A stretch of DNA of 64,000 nucleotides from Pseudo-nitzschia pungens (lineage: Eukaryota > Bacillariophyta > Bacillariophyceae > Bacillariales > Bacillariaceae). This document shows, in pieces, positions 56,101-64,000 of the stretch (its first letter is position 1; every line of letters begins with the position of its first letter). The stretch spans positions 1,054,001 to 1,118,000 of the forward strand of contig CM074761.1 of NCBI GenBank assembly GCA_037355855.1, written 5' to 3'. The position numbers and the translations under genes are program-made. Under the pieces are notes generated by a model. The model saw only the letters and a list, made by a program, of their open reading frames with translations, was not told where the DNA came from and searched no databases.

Positions 56101-59100
56101 AAAGATTAACGAATCCGAGAGGGCGGAACTTTACAAGAATTGGGTTCACCGAGAATGTAATGTTCGGGATGTGTTGAACAAGCTACGGAGGGGAGATTTG
56201 AACATGATGTTCGCAACGTCCGTCGTTGAAGAAGGGGTGGATGTGCAGGCGTGTTCGTTCGTAGTAGCTTTCGACGGCCTCAAGAGCATTAAGGGTTACA
56301 TTCAAATGAAAGGCAGGGCCAGAAAACAAGATGCCAAATTTTTCGTCTTTCGGGATCCGCACGACAATAGACGATCAAAACTCGAATTGGATGTTGCCAA
56401 AACGATGGAATGTCGTATCGACAGAATTATAGAGCAGCGAATGGGCATGTATGCTCCTACGGTACAAAAAATGTCTTCTCATAACAAAGACGTCGAAGGA
56501 ACAACCATGCTTCCAAAAGAACTTGCGGCAGTCGAAGCTGGGGTGTACAAGGTTGGCGATGCTACAGTGGATATTCAATCAGCGAAGTCGCTTTTGAATC
56601 GATATTTTCTTTCCATTCCTCTTGATCCATACGTGCGTGGTAGGAAAGAAAATCTGCTTACCTACATGCCTTGTTTTGAAAGTGACAGTCTCACTCTACC
56701 TGTCCACTTACCAAGTAACGTTAGGATTATCAAACTTCCCGCGAAATATTGTGATTTGCCACGAAGAGAAAAACACAAGCTATTGTCTCTCATGGCATGC
56801 GTGCGACTCCATTGCTACGGGCTTCTAAACGAACGACTCCTTCCCCTTTCAAAGAAAGATATGCAATGCCATGTTTTACAAATTGCAACTCAAAAGCTAC
56901 AAAAGATAGAAAAGAAACCTCTAAATTTGGGCAGCTTTTTCAATGGTGGAACGCGGGATTTATACATCTATCCTTTCAATGAAGAAAGCCGTCTACTATC
57001 AGATTACCGTCATAGATTGAATGGGAAAGGTCATTTTTTGGGATTGGTGACAACAGCACCTACCAGAACGATACCTCCATTCTCTCTATATCACGCTGAT
57101 TTCGGTGAGGTTCGTATTACAGTAGGAAAACCGACACAAATATCCTGTTCAGATAGAGAGTTTCTATTTCTGCAGCAGATATTTCTTTTACTCATTAATG
57201 CCCGATGGGGCCGGCGGAGTCGAAATTTATTTTACAAAACACGGAATCAAGACGAATACGACGCTGTTATCCTGCCATATTTGGTTGGTATTTTATCTTC
57301 AACAGAAGAATTGGATTGGAACTTTATGAAGATGATTATTGATGAAAGCTTGAGATCCGTTGAAGAGCGCACTCGTGCAACTCACAACATATCACCAGAT
57401 AAGGAGACGTTTCAATCAAGAATATGGTACGCGACACACGCGTCCAAAGACGGAGTTCCCTACGTAGCCTTTGGGCCCACCGAAGAAACCTGTGACGCGC
57501 CAATTGAATCAAAGATTGATGGTGTCAAAACTCACTGTGATTATTTCAGGCATGTCTACTCGTTAGATTTTCCATCGAATTGCCCTCTCATTCATTGCCA
57601 TCGAATGTGGTCGCTGCCTTCCGGACTTCCTAAAAAAGCACGGTCAACTGACAACTCGTGCCGTTCGGAAAGCGTCCACTTCGATCTGAAAAAAATTCCT
57701 CAGCAAGCATTTGTCGAAGCAACATTAGCTAACGCGCACGTTGCATCGTTGTGTATATTTCTACCTCAAGTTTTATTTAAGTTCGAGCAACAACAGAAAA
57801 CAGAAGCTTTCATAAAACATTGTGAAGTGCATACTCCAACATTAGGAAAATGCTTCAGAAAAATGGACTTTTCCAGAGTTGCATTAGCAATGACCTCAAA
57901 GAGCTGCGACCACGAGGAAAACTGCGACACTCTAGAATGGGTTGGAGATGCCGTCCTCAAACTTCTTCAGACTGATTCTATTCTCAAGTCTCAACAATTG
58001 AAGCACCTTACAAGGTTTCTTCATGAAGGTGACCTATCGGTGCTTCGGCAAGGTAAGTCTGTAAAGTTTTCACTGGTGGTGTTAACTGTCATCATCATGT
58101 TTTGCCTCTAATCAGCTTTTTCCAAACATTTAGCGATGGGTACTAATGACAGACTGAAACAGGTAATTTTTCGCGATAGACCGCAAACTCATTCTCTCTC
58201 CTCTTGGGTCGTTGATACTTATATTTCTCAACTTCTTCTTGTAATTTTTCATTAATAGATCTGTATTCATTTGCGGCTGGAAGATTTCATTATGATGACG
58301 CCACTGTCGCGAGGAAGATGGGTACCATCCCCATTGCAAGTACTCGAAAGCCAAAAAGCCAGATCAAAAATTCCAGACGTAGATGTCGGGAAAATGAAAT
58401 TACTTGCAGACGTCATCGAATCAATGTTAGGTGTGATTTATCTCGAATTTGGATATGGCACAAGCGCTAAGGTGGGCAATGAACTCCATGTTACGCTACC
58501 CTGGGATGAGACGGATACAAGCGTAGCATGGGGTGAGAGCGGAGATATTGACAATAGTGTTTTGTCGGATGCAGTTACTAGGTGCACGGGTCATGCGAAA
58601 ACATTTGCTCGCCCGAAAATTGTTTCAGAGGCTTTTACTCATCCTTCGGCAATCGATGCGTCAGTTCCGTCATACCAGCGGCTAGAATGGATTGGAGACG
58701 CTGTATTATGTCTTTACACGAGAGAGTGGTTGTTCAAGAACCTGGGACAAGATTTAACACTAGGCGAATTAGTTGTGCTAGAAGGTGCTATTGTGTCAAA
58801 TGAAAGTCTTGGTTTCGTCAGCATGAAACACGGGCTTCAACAATATCTTAATCATCGCGACCAGAGCCTTCCGAAGCGAATTGAGTCGTACTGTTGGAAT
58901 GTCCGAGAAGGGTGTGGCTTTTGGGGTGGAGGTATGCATCTCAAGTACTTTGACGGATACAAAGCTGGTTGCCCATTTTCTTATACCCATTTGAAATCTA
59001 ACGCATTTGCTTTTTTGCCCATGTGTTTATACCCATTTGAAATCTAACGCATTTGCTTTCGTGTGCTATGAATTCAAATATCAATCAATACTTTTAGACC

Positions 59101-59696
59101 CACCGAAACCAATTGCTGACATGGTTGAGGCAATGCTTGGGGCAATCCACGTTGCAAGCGGTTTTGAGTCGGGGCAAGCCGCAACGATGAATTTAATGTC
59201 ATCTATTTTTTCAATATTCAAACGAGCGTCCCTGCAAGGGACTGATAAGGTTCGCAAGCTTTTATTGGTGGTGAAGCATCCTAAAAAGTCACTGCAGGAG
59301 ATGACTGGACAAATTTTGGAGGTGATGGTCTGTTCGGAACATGAATTCGCTTTATCCTTTGACTCCGATGATGACAACGAAAATGAGGACAATGTTGTCA
59401 AGGGGACTACTATGGCCTTATCAGCACTGCAAATTTTGGACAAAAATGAATGGAGGAACGCCATGCGTTGCAATACAGCTAGAAGTGAAAACTGCTGCGT
59501 TTCATTCGTAACGATACTAGGACGTCCGCTTGTTGCAGTCGCTGACAAAAGTATCACCGTTGCACGGAATAGGGTATCGTCGCTCGTGAGGGAAGCTCTC
59601 GAACGGCACACCAACCTACAAAGTCGCATAGCGAAGTGCCGATCCACGGTTGAAAGCGGTTTGACTCTTGCGACCCATGACAGAAAAGTGGAGTAA
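53174..59696 (+). CDS. Dicer-like protein: DECH helicase, dimerisation domain, platform/PAZ-like region, two RNase III domains
   Basis: Five exons (53174-55925, 56025-58052, 58134-58162, 58259-58931, 59098-59696) join in frame to 2,026 residues. An acidic N-terminus with a KRKRKRKR basic cluster precedes the helicase: GTGAGKT at 393-399, DECH at 539-542, GLTASP at 572-577, ATSVVEEGVDV at 981-991 and QMKGRAR at 1011-1017. The Dicer dimerisation (DUF283) domain spans about 1104-1195. Residues 1225-1510 look like platform plus a divergent PAZ and connector helix (PPFSLYHADFGEVRI; LPQVLFKFE). RNase IIIa has Glu1555, Asp1559, Asp1654 and Glu1657; RNase IIIb has Glu1746, Asp1750, Asp1835 and Glu1838, so both should cut. 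A clear dsRNA-binding domain is not seen at the C-terminus. Dicers cut long dsRNA into small interfering RNAs. Exon 3 is only 29 bp; without it RNase IIIa would be broken. Confidence 0.93.
58981..59061 (+). repeat. 46-bp tandem duplication within the last Dicer intron
   Basis: A unit beginning TTATACCCATTTGAAATC at 58981 recurs at 59027 with near identity over about 34 bases, inside the intron 58932-59097. It lengthens the intron to 166 bp. Confidence 0.8.
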
Positions 59697-60084
59697 TCCG
59701 GAGAAAATTCATTTCCGGTTGTGCTGGCGTCAAGAGAACGAATGGATTTGTATTCGGAGGCTCAGATCTTGTCGTAGAAAATATGAAATAGAACCCGTCA
59801 CTTGTAGCCGCAGCTTCGTCGTATTTGCGGTAAAGTTATCGTGCTATAATCTTCCTCCAAAAAGAGCGATGAGACTTGTAAGGATCTAGACAAATGATTC
59901 TGTTGCAGCAAGTGGGATAATTTGTTTGAATTATTGGACGCAAATAGCTAAGGTACGTCCGCTCATTTGGAGCCACAGCCAATTATCTTTCGGTTCGAAA
60001 CCATGAAAACCGTTTTCTCTTTCTTCCCTGATGACTATCTTCATCATATGACTTTTAAATCACAATGAGTGCTTAGTTTGATTC
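59697..60084. other. Convergent intergenic region
   Basis: About 390 bp between the Dicer-like and nucleotide-transporter stop codons. I see no feature beyond 3'-flank sequence. Confidence 0.45.
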
Positions 60085-62033
60085 TTAGTTTTTTGAAGAC
60101 GCCTTCTCGTAGGAGCCTTGAGCTTCTTTCTTCGTGGGAACAAGAGATGATAAATTCCATGCTGTCTTCGCCCATGTTACTGCTGCTAGATCTGCCAGAA
60201 TTGATAGCGATTGAAGATTGAATTGCCCCATAATGGATGTCATTGCTGACAGAGAAAGCGAGATCATGGATTTTCCAAATCTGTATCCAAATACTCCAAT
60301 AATTTCTTTCCCTAGGAACCTACTTTCGAAATCCAATGGGACGTACACCATTTCGTCCAACATTCTTCGAGCGGAATATTCCGAAACTTTCATCACCAAA
60401 AGCGATGCACTGATTGCGTATAGTGTCGGGTTCTTTTGAAATGCTTGGAAGGTTGTGAAACCCAACGAGATTAGCGGTGTGAATCTCCACAGATCCTTCG
60501 GCTCGATGCATTGCATGAGGAATGGCAACACAGCGAACTGCAGGGTCATACTGAACACATTGATGAGGGCATAAAAATTACCAACCCAGCCTGCACGAAC
60601 TGTGTCGTCCGGAATCGTCGCGCCCACACTTGTTACGAAGCAGACGTTCAACAACGCAGCTAGCGATTGAGATGCAATGATTTCGTAAAACAAAGCCTTC
60701 AATACTGGGACACGTTTGAAAAGGTTCCGGGCCTTCGAAATCATTCCTCCTTCATGTTCGTCTCCCTTGTGACCGTTTTTTTTTGATTTCTTAACGTTCA
60801 CCTTCTTCGACCTCGGCTTCGGAGAAAAGCCATTCTTTTCGGCGATGGAATAAGCCTGTCCTGTGGCAAGCATGCTAAGAATCAGAGCCAAGCCTGTGCA
60901 AGCCAGGGTACCTGACAACTTGAGCTTTTCACTCAAAAAGGTCACTGCGGTTCCACCCATAACCGATGCAATTGATGTGAGGCCCGCTATTGGTGCGAAC
61001 CATTTCGCGCTCTCATTTGGCGTCAGCACGCTTGCCATGAAACTCCAGAATTGGCTTTATATGCGACATGCATTTTGAGGACAAAATATGTTGACGGTGA
61101 AAAATGTAAGAAAGTTTGATTGTGAACTTTCAAGAAAAAATTCGTTAATCTTTTCAGAAAGTGGCACAACTGTTGTTTTCGAACGTACCTTGTCAACAGC
61201 TGAACGTAGGATTCTCGGAATACGTATAGTGGCCCGGAGATCAGCTTCACCAAAGGGATCGACGTTTTCCAAACAACAGCGTTTGTTCGTTGGGCGAATT
61301 CGATAGCCGCTGAAGACCCCAAAATAGCACCAGCACAATAAAGTGTGGTTCGTTCTAGTGCACCTCTGGGTCCCCTTTTCTGCAAAATTGACCCATACGC
61401 GAATAGTAAGCACAAACTGATGGGACTCACAAATGCCATCGCAAAAGGATAGGCCCCCGGACTATCAGGATATCCTGTCGCTTTCGAAGTAAATAAGGCG
61501 ATAGTAACAGGCCTAGCTAGACTGTAGCCTATTCGTACATAAAAATAAGGATCATACGGAACAAATAATCAATTAGGATTGATTTGAAACCCTTCCCTGC
61601 TTGAAAAGATTATCGGAGACACGACGGAATTACGCAAGAATCACTCACCAAAATAATGGCATGCCATTGCTAGCGCCATGAAGGCAACCGATTTCCCACG
61701 CGTCAAAGGTCCATTATCAATCTTTGACTCTGCAGCTTTGTTCGAGGTACTAGCTTTGTTCGCTATTGACGTCGAACCCCCACCTCTCAATACCGCTAAT
61801 GTCTTCGCTGTCTTTGATGTCAGAGACGAGGAGATAGAAGAGACAACTTTTCTTCTGTGAAATCTCCCGACTATTCCCCCGAAAGCTTCTTCTGCAAAAG
61901 TAGGTGTAGCCGTTGCCGCAAAAGCGGCTGCTGTAGCGGCCAAAACGGCCGTGGTCGGGGTGGTGGAACTCCCTGCCCCAGCCGAAATCACAGCGATTGC
62001 TGTGTTAGTGAGAGTTCCAGCGTCTGCTACCAT
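60085..62033 (-). CDS. NTT/TLC-like nucleotide (ATP/ADP-type) transporter, three exons
   Basis: Exons 62033-61649, 61528-61189 and 61054-60085 join in frame (donors GTGAGT and GTACGT) to 564 residues. The first 110 residues are Ala/Thr/Ser-rich with hydrophobic stretches (AVLAATAAAFAATATPTFAEE), possibly a targeting region. Around twelve hydrophobic helices follow. The join of exons 1 and 2 restores HYFGYSLARPVTIALFTSK, and that of exons 2 and 3 gives FRESYVQLLTSQFWSFMASV, a pattern of TLC/NTT-type carriers (RESYV...QFWSF...AKWFAPIAGL). A Lys-rich cytosolic loop divides the two halves. Such carriers exchange ATP/ADP or take up nucleotides, in diatoms often in plastid membranes; the substrate here is not decided. 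The last acceptor (CATATAAAG) is weak in pyrimidines. Confidence 0.8.
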
Positions 62034-63503
62034 TGATCCAACCAACGAATATTATGTTTTGAAGTATGAGATGTGCGGGGAGATGATGTGATGATCACTC
62101 GAACAATGGATTTTCCATCCCTTTTATGGTCGAAATCCTATTTGAGTGGTGTTCGGCGAGTGAATTGATGTGATGGGTGATGGGTGATGGGTGATCTACA
62201 TTTTCTATGATGTGAAACAACATCCTCCACCAATAAACGTAATAATGACATCACAAAATTTCAGACATGCTTACAACCGTAAGAACCTTACGGTAATACG
62301 AGTTGAGAGTAATACAGTACGAATTTCAGGTAAGTTACGTACGTACTTGTACGATCGACCTTCGGTATCCAGTATCCACCGACCGCAAAGCCAATTGTTT
62401 CACAACTTTGACAAAAATCGCTTAACGCTATTTTTTTGTTTCTAGGTTTTTCCAAGCATTTTTTTTTTCGTTCATCGAAAAGACAAGAAATTAGTTTGGC
62501 GCAGTAAGATTACCGTAAGGTTAAGTCACCTCAGAGATGACAAGAAGTAAAGCCATGTTTGAATCATTTCATCTGATTGCTGCCTTGCGATACTTCTAGG
62601 AGGTAGAAATTGGAGTATTGAATAGAGATGGTAATTGTAATCATGGATCTAAAGAAACAGAGCATCCTGATTGGCAGCAGAGGAGTATCATCATGAGGAG
62701 GAGGAAGAACAAGGAGGAGGAGGACCTCACCAGGTGGCTGATGCCCAAATTCTTCATTACTTCGTAATATCTCCTCGTGATATGTAGTAGTCTCCTTGCA
62801 ATTGAAAAATCAGCATTTTGGGAGTTTCGTAGTGGGTTAGACGCTAGATTGCACCTTGAAGGGCAACCCGTATGTGGGAGGTATGACTTGTGAAGTAAGT
62901 GATGGACTGAGGTATCCTAATGATACTTGAGTTATGCTTAATTGTACGTACATCTTCGTTGTGCATACATTTAGTAGGAATTATGAGAAAAGTGTATCAT
63001 CTCCCTACCTGTACGATCCTACCTGTACGACGTGTACAAGCTAATTAGAGAATGAATAAGTAAGCCTCTTTCTCCTCCCCCCACTTCTTTCCCATCATCC
63101 CAGCAGAAGTTCTCATTTGAATCGCGGAAACAACAGGTGTGGATTGAAAAAAAAAGGGACGTCACCTGACAAGTTGCAGTAAGCCGTCGTTCAATTGTAG
63201 TCGTTGGTCGTAGCTTAACCTAAACGGTATGATTGTGTTTCCAAAAAGTCGGAGTATACCACACTGGCATGTATCTCTATGTCATTCCGGAAGCGGCCTC
63301 ACTCAATCGATGTTTCTTCAGGAGGATCGCGGCTTTCTGAGAGCCCGTGAGGAACCCTGGGAATGAAGCATGTCACCTCAAAAGTCTGACGAAAGTACAG
63401 GACATCAATCAATCAATACATCCATCGTCTTTTACAAAAGATTTAAATGAAATGTTTTCGCTACTTGCAGTTTGACATCATCATTCAATCATTGACAGAC
63501 ATA
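62034..63503. other. Divergent intergenic region with small repeats
   Basis: About 1.5 kb. It holds a GATGGGT repeat (62172-62193), copies of the dispersed motif at about 62290-62350 and 62505-62525, and a GGA-rich purine tract (about 62694-62728). No supported coding sequence. Confidence 0.5.
62172..62193. repeat. Three copies of GATGGGT
   Basis: Perfect 7-bp tandem repeat in the upstream region of the nucleotide transporter gene. Confidence 0.75.
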
Positions 63504-64000
63504 ATGCAAGCTAACAAAATGGTGAACGCACCAGCTCCTCCCCCGCTACCACCTTCTACGGAACCTTCCGATGATCTCTCTACCGGATCAGAAGACGAAC
63601 GCCAGTATAGGAACGAGAAAACACCTCTTATCAGACATACGTCACGCAAATCAGGGCCCAGGAAGAGCGTTTTTCGGAAACCCGAGGGTTTCACAGAACT
63701 TTCTACTATTTCGGATTGCAGAACGCACTCGCAGAGTTCATGGAGCGATGGCGATAAAAAGGTCGTTGACGACGATGATGATAGAAGTATCTCTACGTAT
63801 TCTACGACTGGTGAATCAGTCGCCTCGCTGAAATCGTTGGCAACAGTCTCTCTCGAAAATTTTAGGGAAGGGCTTGCAATTCCTTTTACGGACGAAGAGG
63901 GATCATGCCAGAAAATTACGAGCGGATTGGGTTCACTGTGTATTTTGGTAAGATTCATTGCGAGTCTAGCAGAGTCCATTTATTCCTGCCTTCTGAACGT
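63504..64000 (+). CDS. N-terminal part of a protein of unknown function, running off the right edge
   Basis: ATG 63504 opens a frame with no stop to the window end (165 codons). The composition is natural: MQANKMVNAPAPPPLPP, a Ser/Asp-rich disordered region, NEKTPLIRHTSRKS, an acidic DDDDD run and then a hydrophobic segment starting near residue 145. The EKTPLI element resembles an acidic dileucine sorting signal of endosomal or vacuolar membrane proteins, so the missing part may be a multi-pass membrane protein. A GTAAGA at about 63949 could be a splice donor. The opposite-strand frame over the same bases is less plausible. Confidence 0.55.
   Translation, partial: MQANKMVNAPAPPPLPPSTEPSDDLSTGSEDERQYRNEKTPLIRHTSRKSGPRKSVFRKPEGFTELSTISDCRTHSQSSWSDGDKKVVDDDDDRSISTYSTTGESVASLKSLATVSLENFREGLAIPFTDEEGSCQKITSGLGSLCILVRFIASLAESIYSCLLN

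Noticed and set aside
63485..63979. A minus-strand frame at the right edge with a Ser-rich product
   Set aside because: The plus-strand frame from 63504 is more natural and ends in a plausible membrane segment; the minus frame looks like its antisense.
1..64000. tRNA genes, CRISPR arrays, prophage or bacterial operons
   Set aside because: I saw no convincing tRNA B-box with a matching A-box, no regularly spaced repeats with spacers, and the genes are intron-containing eukaryotic genes.

Overview
The window looks like nuclear DNA of a diatom or close stramenopile relative. The evidence is a fucoxanthin-chlorophyll (FCP-type) light-harvesting protein with a textbook ASAFAP plastid-import motif, a tocopherol cyclase and a fibrillin with the same signal-peptide-plus-phenylalanine arrangement used for import into complex plastids, a diatom-style ankyrin protein, and genes with few short GT-AG introns. 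The species cannot be fixed from sequence alone. About 25 protein genes lie on both strands with intergenic gaps of 0.1 to 1.7 kb. I saw no rRNA, convincing tRNA, CRISPR array, phage or intact transposon.

Layout. 1-15 kb: a partial secreted-protein gene, a stand-alone P-type ATPase actuator-domain protein, a DMT/EamA transporter, a large helical protein, a plastid fibrillin and two co-directional genes of unknown function. 15-34 kb: a 1,713-residue coiled-coil protein, an ankyrin protein, an alpha/beta hydrolase, a UBE3C-like HECT ubiquitin ligase, a PP2A-type catalytic subunit and an MFSD5-type molybdate transporter. 34-52 kb: IMP dehydrogenase, an unknown gene, a probable N-myristoylated protein, a TM9SF/nonaspanin, tocopherol cyclase, the FCP antenna protein, a triose-phosphate-translocator-like carrier, a PTPS-fold pterin enzyme and a METTL21-like methyltransferase. 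53-64 kb: a 2,026-residue Dicer-like gene in five exons, an NTT/TLC-like nucleotide transporter and a gene that leaves the right edge.

The most notable gene is the Dicer-like one. It carries a complete DECH helicase, a Dicer dimerisation domain, a platform/PAZ-like region and two RNase III domains that keep all four metal-binding acidic residues each. The PTPS-like enzyme lacks the usual catalytic Cys and has Glu in an E-x2-HGH motif.

Two window-wide patterns deserve attention. Several clearly conserved genes (TM9SF, triose-phosphate carrier, methyltransferase twice, probably the left-edge gene) are each broken by an apparent single extra base, which suggests insertion errors in the assembly or real +1 events. 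A family of short palindromic motifs built on GTAAGGTT(T)ACGG / CCGTAA(A)CCTTAC recurs about twenty times, in intergenic DNA only.
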